Assembly: GCA_017849575.1 (NCBI GenBank)
Contig: JAFIGV010000019.1
Location: 1-64,000 of the forward strand
Origin: Flavipsychrobacter sp.
GTDB lineage: Bacteria > Bacteroidota > Bacteroidia > Chitinophagales > Chitinophagaceae
Length of the DNA stretch: 64,000 nucleotides
Direction of reading: 5' to 3'
Below the pieces are notes generated by a model. That model was not told the DNA's origin. It worked only from the letters and a program-made list of their open reading frames with translations, and searched no databases. Positions 25,395 through 34,867 of this stretch are shown here, one piece after another; the first letter of the stretch is position 1; every line of letters starts with the position of its first letter. The position numbers and the translations under genes were made by a program.

Positions 25395-27329
25395 ATGAAG
25401 CCTTTTTCGAAAAAATATCTGCTATTGGCTGCGGGCTTTTTTTACTCGCTGCAATTATTTGCTCAGGAAGAAGATCGTCGCCTGGCCGAAAAATATAAAG
25501 ACGAGCATGCCGTAGTTGTGAGAAAGTCGGAGCATCTTGAGTTAAGCAGCCGAAAAGGAGAACTTCAGGCACACTCTTCCATTTCGAAAGAAATATTGCT
25601 CATTGATGACCAGGCATCCGGCTTATACAATACAGACTATGTTTACCACAATTCGTTCCGCAAGCTACACGATATAGAGGGACTTGTCTTTGTGCCCGAT
25701 GGAGATCGTTACCGGAAGATGAAAGTAGATGCCTTCAAAACGGTAAAATCTACCTCTGCCAATATATTTTACGACGACGATCATCAAACCATGATCACAT
25801 ATTCCGGCCTGGGAAAGGGTGCAAAAACGCAGCTCAGTTATGATGTAGAATTCACCAACCTCCATTTCCTCACGCCTTTTTATTTCCAGGAGCATATACC
25901 GGTAAGTCAATGTGTCTATGAAGTGAGCGTACCGAAGGGAATGAAGATAGGCTGGCAACTGAAGGGTAAAAACACAGACCTGATCAAGCAAACGGTAGAG
26001 GAAAAAAGACACGAAACTATTTATCGCTGGACGGCAGAAAACCTACCGGCTTACAAACTCTTCGACGATGCGCCTAGCGCATCCTATTACATTCCGCACC
26101 TCATCGTTTACCTGGCGAGCTACGAAAATGGTAAAGCTGAAGTGCCGTTTATGGGTACGCTGAAGGACCTCTATGGCTTTTATTATCCTTTTATTGCCAA
26201 TGTCAACAAAATCGATCAGGCGCCCCTGAAGAAGCTGGTGGCGGAGCTGACCGCAGGCGCCGGAAACGATGAGCAAAAGGCGGAGAAAATATATCAGTGG
26301 GTACAGGGCAATATCCGTTATGTGGCTTTTGAAGACGGCATGGGTGGCTTTATACCCCGCGATGCGACCTCTGTGTTGGAAAAAAAATATGGCGACTGCA
26401 AAGACATGGCTAACCTGCTGGTGACGATGTGCCGCGAAGCGGGTCTCCATGCCTACCATAGCTGGATTGGTACCCGCGACATTCCATATCACTATGAAGA
26501 AACTCCGTTGCCGATTGCGGACAATCACATGATCTGCACCATTGAAACGGGTGGAAAATATGTTTTTCTCGATGCAACACATGCCACCATGCCTTATGGG
26601 CTGGCACCCTATTCGCTACAGGGTAAGGAGGCGCTGCTCGGCATTTCCAAAGATCAGTATAAGATTGTGCCTATACCCATTACGAAGCCGGACATGAACC
26701 GGTTTTCTGATACTACCAACATTCGTATTTCCGGAAAAAATGTGGAGGGAAATCTGCGCCTGAACATTGGCGGATACACGGCCTGGTACATTGAGGATAT
26801 GATGCAATATCAAAACGAAAAGAACCGGGATGTAGCGGTGAAAGGCCTGCTGGCCCGGGGTTCTAACAAATACTTGCAAAAGAAATTCGACTTCAGGATA
26901 TTGCCGGGCACCGGAAAGGCTTTGATGATCACCGCCGACTTTGAAATTCCTGATTACGCACAACAATCGGGCAAGGAGTTATACATCAATCTGAATCTAC
27001 AACGCAGCTATGAGGATAACTACCTGAATGTGAAAGAGCGCAAAGTTGCCGTAGAGACCAGCTACAAAAAGCTGACAACCCAAGTAGTGAATCTGGAAAT
27101 TCCGAAGGGTTACCATCTCAGTTATCTGCCGCCCACTTCAGAAAAAAGCTGTGAAGGGCTCTGGAAGTACAAGATCTCATATGCCCATCAGGGTAACAAA
27201 GTGCAACTTGTCAAAGAATTCGAGTTCAACAATCTGATGCTCGAACCTGAGAAATTTGATGCGCATAATGAGCTCATTAAAGAACTGAGAAAGCAATACA
27301 AGGAATCGGTAGTGCTTGTTGCTGATTAA
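25395..27329 (+). CDS. DUF3857 and transglutaminase-like domain protein
   Basis: A 644-residue exported protein. A Sec signal (FSKKYLLLAAGFFYSLQLFA) is followed by a DUF3857 beta-sandwich (about 25-230) and a transglutaminase-like cysteine-peptidase fold with a full triad: C335 in KYGDCKDM, H378 in DNHMIC and D393 in VFLDAT. A C-terminal beta-sandwich of about 200 residues follows. Such proteins are frequent in Bacteroidota envelopes; their substrates are mostly unknown. The ATG at 25395 begins the signal peptide; an ATG at 25374 adds seven residues. Its stop is two bases from that of the facing AraC gene. Confidence 0.88.
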   Translation: MKPFSKKYLLLAAGFFYSLQLFAQEEDRRLAEKYKDEHAVVVRKSEHLELSSRKGELQAHSSISKEILLIDDQASGLYNTDYVYHNSFRKLHDIEGLVFVPDGDRYRKMKVDAFKTVKSTSANIFYDDDHQTMITYSGLGKGAKTQLSYDVEFTNLHFLTPFYFQEHIPVSQCVYEVSVPKGMKIGWQLKGKNTDLIKQTVEEKRHETIYRWTAENLPAYKLFDDAPSASYYIPHLIVYLASYENGKAEVPFMGTLKDLYGFYYPFIANVNKIDQAPLKKLVAELTAGAGNDEQKAEKIYQWVQGNIRYVAFEDGMGGFIPRDATSVLEKKYGDCKDMANLLVTMCREAGLHAYHSWIGTRDIPYHYEETPLPIADNHMICTIETGGKYVFLDATHATMPYGLAPYSLQGKEALLGISKDQYKIVPIPITKPDMNRFSDTTNIRISGKNVEGNLRLNIGGYTAWYIEDMMQYQNEKNRDVAVKGLLARGSNKYLQKKFDFRILPGTGKALMITADFEIPDYAQQSGKELYINLNLQRSYEDNYLNVKERKVAVETSYKKLTTQVVNLEIPKGYHLSYLPPTSEKSCEGLWKYKISYAHQGNKVQLVKEFEFNNLMLEPEKFDAHNELIKELRKQYKESVVLVAD

Positions 27330-27331
27330 GC

Positions 27332-28180
27332 TTACCCCAGCAACTCGCAGGGCTTCATGCCTGTAGCTTTTTTAAAGGCGGTGCTGAAATGCGAAATGGA
27401 GCTATAACCGAGCGTGCTGGCAACCTCCGATACGGTTTGTCCTTGTTGCTGCAATAAGGTTTTTGCCTTACTGATGCGGAGCTCCTGCTGATATTCGTTG
27501 ATGGTTTTTCCAGTAAGGGTTTTAAATCCTTTTTTCAGATAGCATTCATTCATCGCCACTTTGCGCGAAAGCTCGCGGATGGTGAGCGGCTTGTCCATGC
27601 TTTCTTCCACGATGCGCCTTGCCTCCATTATTTTTTCGCGTTCACTTTCGTAAGCCAGAAAACGGCAGGCGGGTACCGGACACACTGTGAAGGGCAGCGT
27701 TACATTTTCTATAGCGCGGCGCAGCAGATGGATAGCGGTTTCACTGAGTTGCAGCGATTGCAGCAGGGGAGTGAGTGCAGTAATGTTTCGTAGTGCTACG
27801 ATCAGCGATTTGGTTTGCTGGCAGAGATTGAATTGTTGCTCGGTAGTCTGGTCAAAACGGAAGGGCGTATTGTCCATCAGCGCCGAAGCCTCAAACATGT
27901 TGAAAAACTCTGGCAGGAATTGCAACCAGCAAATTTCTGTTTGTCCTGCTGACTGATCCGTAAGGTAGAGCAGATGCAGGCAAAACTGTCCATCTTCGAT
28001 AGGGTAGAGAAAGAGACGACCACCATCATCCGGAAAAAGCGCCGTGTTATTGAGTTGCAGAAATTCGGCACGGATCACGCGGTTGACGAGCACAGGCGCG
28101 CGACTGATGATGCGGGCTTCTTCGCCAAGCAATCTGTCAAGTGTAGTAGTGGGTGTGTTTTCTTCCTTAACCTGCAGCAC
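27332..28180 (-). CDS. AraC family transcriptional regulator
   Basis: A 282-residue DNA-binding regulator. The C-terminal 100 residues hold two helix-turn-helix motifs: MDKPLTIRELSRKVAMNE with CYLKKGFKTLTGKTI, then QTVSEVASTLGYSSISHFS and FKKATGMKPCELLG. The N-terminal 180 residues form an effector-sensing domain of no recognised type. Start is a GTG at 28180; no ATG lies near the N-terminus. Its stop nearly touches the DUF3857 gene on the other strand. No operator site could be identified, so targets are unknown. Confidence 0.9.
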   Translation of the reverse strand: MLQVKEENTPTTTLDRLLGEEARIISRAPVLVNRVIRAEFLQLNNTALFPDDGGRLFLYPIEDGQFCLHLLYLTDQSAGQTEICWLQFLPEFFNMFEASALMDNTPFRFDQTTEQQFNLCQQTKSLIVALRNITALTPLLQSLQLSETAIHLLRRAIENVTLPFTVCPVPACRFLAYESEREKIMEARRIVEESMDKPLTIRELSRKVAMNECYLKKGFKTLTGKTINEYQQELRISKAKTLLQQQGQTVSEVASTLGYSSISHFSTAFKKATGMKPCELLG

Positions 28181-28226
28181 GCGGCAAAGTTAAGGAAATG
28201 CGTTTAGGACTAGCCCAATCGCTGCA

Positions 28227-28727
28227 TTACCATTCATAGTCCCGTTCCACTTTTTGCATCAGCTTGCTTACCAAGATGAAAGTAGCCGGGCATTTATCGA
28301 GGTTGTTGGAAAAAGTATCATTATACGCATCGAATGGCTTTTTGTTGTGATGGGGAAACTCGGCACAGTCTTTCGGACGCACTTCATAGATAGAGCATTT
28401 GTTGTCTATAAGAAATTGGCAGGGCTGAACCTTGTTTACCCAATCGCCGGTATCTTCCTCCTTATACAACCATTTGTCGGCAAAGGCTTTCGGCGTCATG
28501 TTGAGGTGCGCGGCAATTCTTAAAATGTCGGCTTTCCGAAAGGTTGGCGTCATAGTCTTGCAGCAATTCGCACATTCCATACAGTGCACTTCCTGCCACA
28601 TGGCTGCATCGGCTTCCTTCACCAATACCGGCAGGTCTTCCGGGATGATGTCGTCGAGTTTTTTCAAAAAAGCTTCAAGTTTTCCCTTCCTGCGGGCTGC
28701 GCTTCTCCGGAATTTTTTCAAGTCCAT
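28227..28727 (-). CDS. YkgJ family cysteine-cluster protein
   Basis: A 166-residue cytoplasmic protein with the CxxCxxCC-type cluster (HCMECANCCKTM) followed by CQFLIDNKCSIYEVRPKDC and a final Cys, the typical metal-chelating layout of the YkgJ (PF03692) family. It probably binds zinc or an iron-sulfur cluster; the biological role is unknown. It is transcribed alone. The start ATG at 28727 leads a basic helix (DLKKFRRSAARRKGKL). Confidence 0.9.
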   Translation of the reverse strand: MDLKKFRRSAARRKGKLEAFLKKLDDIIPEDLPVLVKEADAAMWQEVHCMECANCCKTMTPTFRKADILRIAAHLNMTPKAFADKWLYKEEDTGDWVNKVQPCQFLIDNKCSIYEVRPKDCAEFPHHNKKPFDAYNDTFSNNLDKCPATFILVSKLMQKVERDYEW

Positions 28728-28888
28728 GTAGCTGTAAATATAGCAGAAAGCATTTCACCATTGGCGGAACACAGCCCCCAATTTTTTCGCTTTGTTTTTT
28801 GGAACGATATATGCTTAGCTACACTATCACAAGCATTGTACCTTAGAGCACTGATTATTGCCATATCTTGTATCTGGTTTTGCCCCTT

Positions 28889-31591
28889 ATGAAGCGTAGA
28901 AGAATTATAGCCTTTTGGATCGCGATGTTTGCCTGCAGCTTTGCCGCCAACGCCCAGGTAGCTGACACCAATGTTCTTACTGCCGATTCCTTGTTGCCGT
29001 TTATTGACTCCCTCGCTGTTTTTCAGGATATTTCAGTAACTCAGGACACTTCCGTCGTAGCGGATACTTCCGCCGCGCGGGATACCATTGCCGCAGAAAG
29101 AATTGTTACCGATACTGTGCGCAGAGAAACTGCCGCTTCCACACGCAAGCAAGGATATGAAATAGCTGGTGTGGTAAAAGACAAAAACACGGGTGAAGGT
29201 GTACCCTTTGCCACCGTTTTTCTTGCGGGCACAGGCATAGGCTCGGCGGCAGACCTCGACGGAAATTTTTTACTCAAAATCCCTGACCTGCCAAAAGACA
29301 CGCTGCGCATACAGGCAGTTGGCTACAATACCGTCAATCGCAAACTCGATCGGCAAAAAAATAGTTACAGCTTTTTTATTGAGCTGGAGCGCGCCGACAA
29401 TGTGCTGGAAGAATTTGTGGTTCATCCCGGTGAAGACCCCGCCGTGACCTTGCTCAAGCTGATCATTGAACACAAACCCGAAAATAATCCTGACCGCACT
29501 GAGAACTATAAATACGAAGTGTATAACAAACTGGAAGTGGACCTGCAGCGGCTGTCGAAAGAACAGTTTGAAAAATTGCCGGTGCCGTACATGAAAAAGT
29601 TCAGCTTCATTTACAACAATCTCGATTCTACTTCCGAACAAACACCCTTTCTGCCTTTCTACCTCACTGAAACGCTTTCTGACTATTACTTTCAGCGCAA
29701 TCCGAAAAAGGCAAGAGAATTTATCCATGCCAGCCAGATCAAAGGTTTTAAGAATGAGAGCATCACCAAGTTTATGGGGAGCATGTACCAAAACATCAAC
29801 TCCTACGACAACTTCATTCCCGTTTTCGACAAGCAGTTTGTGAGCCCGATTTCCAATCAGGGTTTGTTTTACTACAAGTACAAGATCAAAGACACACAGC
29901 AGGCTTATGGGCACGATATAGTGCTGGTGCAGTTTGTGCCGCGGCGCAATGGGGAGAATTGTTTCTATGGAGATTTTTGGGTGGTAGATAGTGTGTATGC
30001 TTTGCAGCGCATCAGCATGGAAGTGCCCAAAGACGCTAACATCAACTGGGTAAGCCGGGTAAGTCTGTATCAGGAATTTGCGCCGGTGAAAGACTCACTT
30101 TGGTTTTGTGTAAAGGATAAATTCATTGCTGATTTTGCAGCGCCTTATGGCGCCAAACTGCCGGGTTTCATTGGCAGAAAAACAACATCCTACGAAGATA
30201 TTGTAGTCAATGATCCTTCAATAGAAGAAGTGGTCAACAATCCGCAGTATAAGGAAGACGTAATAGTTGCAGATACGGCAAGGCACGCCAGCGAAGCTTT
30301 TTGGGAATCGGCACGTCATGATTCACTGAGCAAGAATGAAAAAGCGATCTACCACATGATCGATACGCTGGAGAGTCTCCCCTTGTTTATCCGGTATAAG
30401 AACATGATCAAATTTATTGCTACGGGTGTGAAAGAATTTGGTCCGATAGAATTGGGTCCCTACTGGAACGTGTATAGCAGCAATCCCGTGGAAGGACAAC
30501 GTTTTCGTTTTTCAATGGGTACAACGCCCAAATTGTTCAAAGACATTTACCTGAATGGCTACGCTGCTTATGGTACCAAAGACGAAGAGTTCAAGTACAA
30601 GCTGGCAGGGCTTTGGCTGCTCAACCGCCACCCGCGGATGTATCTCTATGGCTCCTACGTTCACGATATAGATCGCAGCACCAGTTATTATGATGCGGTG
30701 AGTAATGACAATCTTTTTTCCAACTGGTTTCGTAAAGCGGGCATACCCTGGAAACTGGCAATGGTGGACGAAGCCAGACTGGAATGGTACAAAGAATACT
30801 TCAGTGGTTTCAGCCACATGTTCATGTTCCTTCACCGCGATTTTGATCCCTATGCCCCTTTGCCGCATGCGGGTATTTTTACAGACGGGCAAGGCGATCC
30901 TACAGATCATATAGCCAACAGCGAAGTGGCGGTGCGGCTAAGGTTTGCGTATAAAGAACGTTTTCTGGAAGGCAACTACTATCGCGTAAGTCTCGGTAGT
31001 AAATATCCTATTGTAGAAGCTCGTTATGGTATGGGCATCAAAAACTTTTGGAACAGCGGTTATGAATACCAGAAGGTGTCGCTCAGCATATCCGATGAGG
31101 TGAAGATTGCGCCTCTGGGAAGCCTTTACTACAACCTCTTTGCCGGCAAGTATTTTGGAACACTTCCTTACCCCTTGCTTGAAGTGCATCCGGGCAATGA
31201 ATTTTTGTACTACAACAAGTATGCGTTTAACATGATGAACCGCTACGAGTTTATCAGCGATCAGTATGCCGGGGTAAATATTGAGCACAACATTGGCGGT
31301 GGCGTATTCAATTATATTCCTTATCTCAAAAAGCTAAAGATGCGTCAGTTCTGGACGGCAAAGGTGTTGTATGGAAGTCTGAGTGATGCCAACAAAAACC
31401 TGAATCTGGACAAAGGGTATCCGTTCCGTACGCTTTCTGATAAACCTTATATCGAACTGGGTACGGGTATCTCCAACATACTTCAGTTGTTTCGTTTAGA
31501 CTTTGTATGGCGTGTGTCGCCCGATCTTTTACCCGGTGAGAGCAACGATCGCTACTTCGGCATCTTCGGCAGCGTGCGATTTAATTTTTAG
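28889..31591 (+). CDS. DUF5686 family outer-membrane protein with carboxypeptidase-regulatory-like domain
   Basis: A 900-residue outer-membrane protein. A Sec signal (RRIIAFWIAMFACSFAANAQ) is followed by a Thr/Asp-rich linker, then a carboxypeptidase-regulatory-like domain (about 90-170: YEIAGVVKDKNTGEGVPFAT). DUF5686 follows with a long C-terminal beta-barrel of alternating aromatic residues that ends in FGSVRFNF, a typical barrel terminus. The ATG at 28889 begins the signal; an ATG at 28868 adds seven residues. Role unknown; these proteins resemble TonB-receptor relatives without a plug. Its stop is four bases from that of the OmpA gene facing it. Confidence 0.87.
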   Translation: MKRRRIIAFWIAMFACSFAANAQVADTNVLTADSLLPFIDSLAVFQDISVTQDTSVVADTSAARDTIAAERIVTDTVRRETAASTRKQGYEIAGVVKDKNTGEGVPFATVFLAGTGIGSAADLDGNFLLKIPDLPKDTLRIQAVGYNTVNRKLDRQKNSYSFFIELERADNVLEEFVVHPGEDPAVTLLKLIIEHKPENNPDRTENYKYEVYNKLEVDLQRLSKEQFEKLPVPYMKKFSFIYNNLDSTSEQTPFLPFYLTETLSDYYFQRNPKKAREFIHASQIKGFKNESITKFMGSMYQNINSYDNFIPVFDKQFVSPISNQGLFYYKYKIKDTQQAYGHDIVLVQFVPRRNGENCFYGDFWVVDSVYALQRISMEVPKDANINWVSRVSLYQEFAPVKDSLWFCVKDKFIADFAAPYGAKLPGFIGRKTTSYEDIVVNDPSIEEVVNNPQYKEDVIVADTARHASEAFWESARHDSLSKNEKAIYHMIDTLESLPLFIRYKNMIKFIATGVKEFGPIELGPYWNVYSSNPVEGQRFRFSMGTTPKLFKDIYLNGYAAYGTKDEEFKYKLAGLWLLNRHPRMYLYGSYVHDIDRSTSYYDAVSNDNLFSNWFRKAGIPWKLAMVDEARLEWYKEYFSGFSHMFMFLHRDFDPYAPLPHAGIFTDGQGDPTDHIANSEVAVRLRFAYKERFLEGNYYRVSLGSKYPIVEARYGMGIKNFWNSGYEYQKVSLSISDEVKIAPLGSLYYNLFAGKYFGTLPYPLLEVHPGNEFLYYNKYAFNMMNRYEFISDQYAGVNIEHNIGGGVFNYIPYLKKLKMRQFWTAKVLYGSLSDANKNLNLDKGYPFRTLSDKPYIELGTGISNILQLFRLDFVWRVSPDLLPGESNDRYFGIFGSVRFNF

Positions 31592-31594
31592 CGA

Positions 31595-33484
31595 TTATCG
31601 CCGGATGATCAGTTCTACCCTGCGGTTGCGGTTTTTACCTTCTTCGCTATCATTGTCGGTAATGGGGTTTGCCTCGCCCCAGCCCTTGGTGTGGATGTTC
31701 ATTTCATTGATGCCCATGTACAGCAGCATAGAAGAAACCAGATGTGCACGCAGATAAGAGAGTTCTTCATTGATCATAGGTGTCCCTGAATTGTCCGTAT
31801 AGCCATTTACATAAAAAACATATCCACCAACATGATCGAGCCAGGGCTCGAGCGCTGTGCTGATGATGTACTTGTCGCTGTCGCTGAGCTTTTGACTGTT
31901 GATGGGAAAGTAGATTGTCGCAATGAGGCTATCATTAACCGGCGCTATATAATCCGAAGGCAGCAGTGCAATATTTTTCCGGATCTCTGTACCGGGCGGA
32001 AGGCTTGCGAGGTCCAGCGTATCTTCTCCGTCGAGATAGGAAACCCTGTCTGTATGCAAGGCATATTTTTTACCGGCTATCAGCGTCATCGTAAAGCTGC
32101 CATCTCCGCGGTTGCTGTTGAAATGATAGATGTCTTGTCCTGTGGCTGCATCGCGCACAAAAACGCTGGCATAGTTCAGCCTTTCTCTACTCAGACTGTC
32201 GTAGGTATAGCCTTTCACGACTTGCACGGGCACAGGTTGCAATGGCTCGGGCAGATTCGTTTTATAAATATCAAAATCGCCGGTGGCTTTATCACGGTCG
32301 GACGAAAAATAAAGATGCTTGCCGTCAATGCTTACACAAAGACTGCTCTCGTCGGCTGCAGAATTGATTGGCATACCCATATTGGTCGCCACCGCCCAGG
32401 TGCTATCCGTCACCTTTTGCGAAAAGAAAAGATCGGCACCACCAAAACCCGTTCTGCCATCGCTTGAAAAGTACAACGTGTTGTTGTCTATATGCAGAAA
32501 GGGAGAGGTTTCATTGCCCGCGGTATTGATGTTGGGTCCGAGATTGCGCGGCGCCTGCCAGAGCCCGTTTTCAAAGCGGCTTACCCAAATGTCCATGCCG
32601 CCGTATCCACCCTCTCGGTTGCTCACAAAATATAGCTCGCGATTGTCCGGCGAAAGACAGGGCATTCCCTCGTAGGCAGGTGTGTTGATGGTAGCGCCAA
32701 AACTCTGCGGTACCGACCAGTTGCTGTCGGCTGTGTACGCCATATAAAGATCGCAGCCACCCTGCGCCCAGCCATTGAGGCTTCTGTTTTCGCAGCGCAT
32801 AAAAAACAAGTAGTGCCCATCTGCCGATATCATCTGTGCCGCTTCCTGATCGGCGGTATTAGGTGGACTGCCCATATTGCGTGCGGAGTACCATTCGCCG
32901 CAGGTATCCATTTCTGCTACATAAAAGTCCTCATCCGAATTATTTCTTCGCCGTGTGAGGTACAATTGTTTTTCGTCGGTGCTGATCCAGGGAAACATTT
33001 CTGCATCGCTGGTATTGATGGCAAAGCCCATGTTCGTAACGGTGTCTTTCCATTTGCGATTCATCTCCCGCTGCACAAAAAAGGCTTGCTCTTTCAATGC
33101 CATCCATTCCTTACCGTTCGAGGCGGCATTGTTGATCACCGACAAAGCTTCTGCAGGTTCACCGTTCGCAATAAGGCTTTTCGCCAGCGGATAGGCAAAG
33201 AGTGCATAGCCGCGAGGAGTGGTGGTATAAGCTTTTCGGAAAACTGCGACCGCTTTTGAAAAGCGATGATCATGAAAATACCAGTTGCCCAATATGCTGT
33301 AAGCATCGGCGAAGTTGCGGTCTTCTTCCAGGGCATGCTCCATTGTGTTGCGCGCTTCCTCATGTTCTTTTTTCATTTCCTGCTGCAATGCCTTGTTGTA
33401 AAGCTTTTGCGCACGGCTTTCCGTTTGTGCAAGGGCACTGTTATAAAGCAAAAGGAAAAAAAGAATGGCTGTAAGTCCGCGCAT
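31595..33484 (-). CDS. OmpA family protein with TPR and PD40 propeller repeats (PorE-like architecture)
   Basis: A 629-residue exported protein. Signal peptide LTAILFFLLLYNSALAQ, then a TPR region (about 20-110), a beta-propeller of PD40/WD40-like repeats (about 150-420; e.g. LYFVSNREGGYGGMDIWVS and LYFSSDGRTGFGGADLFFS), a regulatory-like domain (about 430-510), and a C-terminal OmpA peptidoglycan-binding domain (IYFPINSQKLSD, FYVNGYTDNSG, NRRVELII). This order of domains is that of PorE, the T9SS-associated protein linking the outer membrane to peptidoglycan, but many Bacteroidota paralogues share it. Start chosen at 33484; an ATG at 33508 precedes the signal. Confidence 0.85.
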   Translation of the reverse strand: MRGLTAILFFLLLYNSALAQTESRAQKLYNKALQQEMKKEHEEARNTMEHALEEDRNFADAYSILGNWYFHDHRFSKAVAVFRKAYTTTPRGYALFAYPLAKSLIANGEPAEALSVINNAASNGKEWMALKEQAFFVQREMNRKWKDTVTNMGFAINTSDAEMFPWISTDEKQLYLTRRRNNSDEDFYVAEMDTCGEWYSARNMGSPPNTADQEAAQMISADGHYLFFMRCENRSLNGWAQGGCDLYMAYTADSNWSVPQSFGATINTPAYEGMPCLSPDNRELYFVSNREGGYGGMDIWVSRFENGLWQAPRNLGPNINTAGNETSPFLHIDNNTLYFSSDGRTGFGGADLFFSQKVTDSTWAVATNMGMPINSAADESSLCVSIDGKHLYFSSDRDKATGDFDIYKTNLPEPLQPVPVQVVKGYTYDSLSRERLNYASVFVRDAATGQDIYHFNSNRGDGSFTMTLIAGKKYALHTDRVSYLDGEDTLDLASLPPGTEIRKNIALLPSDYIAPVNDSLIATIYFPINSQKLSDSDKYIISTALEPWLDHVGGYVFYVNGYTDNSGTPMINEELSYLRAHLVSSMLLYMGINEMNIHTKGWGEANPITDNDSEEGKNRNRRVELIIRR

Positions 33485-33566
33485 GAACGGCTCAAAAATA
33501 ATAACCACGGGCGTTAAACGGTAAACCTGAACTTTGTAACTTCCTTTTCAGCACACGATTGCCGTT

Positions 33567-34832
33567 ATGTCCACAAAAATTACCTGTCCGAATTGCAACC
33601 ATCAGTTTGAACCTACAGACGCCCTGCGCGAAGAAGTACAGCGCGAGCTACGCAATAAAATGGTGGAATGGCAAAAAAAGAAGGACGAAGAATATGCCCA
33701 AAAAGAGGCGCAGCATCAGCAACAGCTAAGCCAGGTAAAACAAGAACAGGAAAAAGCCTTTCGCGCGCAGATGGAAGCCGAGCGGCAGAAGCTGGCTACC
33801 GACCTGCGCGATGAAATTGGCAAAAAGTTCAGCTTTGACTATGACACCAAACTGAAACATCTTGAAGACGCCAACAAAGAACGCGAAGAACAGTTGAGAA
33901 TAGCCCGTGAAAAAGAACTTGCCTTTTTGAAGAAAGAGGAAATGCTGATGCGCCGGGAACAGGAAATGGAACTGCAGCAGCAGCGCCTGTTGCGCGAAGA
34001 ACGGGTTCGTATTGCAGAAGAGCTGAAGAAGCAAACTGAAGAAAAAGAAAAACAGATGTTGGGTGAGTTTCAGCTAAGGCAGAAGGAATGGGAAATGAAA
34101 TTTGAGCAGCAACAGAAAGCCCTGGAAGAAGCCCGCAAGAAAGCGCAGCAGGGCTCTATGCAACTGCAGGGCGAAGTGCAGGAACTGGCACTGGAAGCTC
34201 TGTTGCGCAGCAGCTTTCCTTTTGATGTGGTGAGCGAAGTGGGCAAAGGTGTTCGTGGCGCCGACTGCATACAGAAAGTGCGCAACAACTTCGGACAGGA
34301 ATGCGGCAGCATTATCTTCGAAAGCAAACGCACGAAAGATTTTAGTGCCGACTGGATCGAAAAACTAAAGGCGGATGCCCGTGTTATGGGTGCGGATGTG
34401 GCGGTGATTGTTACTCAGGCTATGCCCAAAGACATGGATTGCTTTGGCGAGAAAGACGGCGTGTGGATCTGCAGTTTTGCAGAAGTGAGGGCACTGGCAA
34501 CCGTCCTCCGCGATCTGATCATGAAAGTGTATAACGCGGCTAAAAGCCAGGAAAATAAGGGCGATAAAATGCAGATGCTGTACACCTATCTTACCAGCAA
34601 TGAGTTTTCAGAACAGTGGAAAGCCATTCGCGAAGGATTTATGACCATGCGTATTTCCATACAAAAAGAGCGCGACCAGATGGAAAAACTCTGGAAGGCG
34701 AGAGAAAAGCAATTGGAAAAAGTATTGCTCAATGCCGCTCATATCCGGGGATCTATAGAAGGAATTGCAGGTATGGAGCATGTAGATCTCAACCTAACCT
34801 CTGGTGATGACGGTTTTTTGCTGGAAGGGTGA
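33567..34832 (+). CDS. DUF2130 protein (coiled coil plus predicted PD-(D/E)XK nuclease domain)
   Basis: A 421-residue cytoplasmic protein. It starts with a small zinc-ribbon-like CPNCNHQF. Residues 20-210 form a long charged coiled coil. The DUF2130 domain follows with D233 in GADCIQKV and the E252-S-K254 triplet in IIFESKR, an arrangement that resembles a PD-(D/E)XK nuclease core. The family is widespread and poorly characterised; a DNA role is inference. The start ATG follows the divergent OmpA gene by about 80 bases. Confidence 0.9.
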   Translation: MSTKITCPNCNHQFEPTDALREEVQRELRNKMVEWQKKKDEEYAQKEAQHQQQLSQVKQEQEKAFRAQMEAERQKLATDLRDEIGKKFSFDYDTKLKHLEDANKEREEQLRIAREKELAFLKKEEMLMRREQEMELQQQRLLREERVRIAEELKKQTEEKEKQMLGEFQLRQKEWEMKFEQQQKALEEARKKAQQGSMQLQGEVQELALEALLRSSFPFDVVSEVGKGVRGADCIQKVRNNFGQECGSIIFESKRTKDFSADWIEKLKADARVMGADVAVIVTQAMPKDMDCFGEKDGVWICSFAEVRALATVLRDLIMKVYNAAKSQENKGDKMQMLYTYLTSNEFSEQWKAIREGFMTMRISIQKERDQMEKLWKAREKQLEKVLLNAAHIRGSIEGIAGMEHVDLNLTSGDDGFLLEG

Positions 34833-34867
34833 GAAAGAAAACAAGATGATTTTGTGATGTCGTCGAA

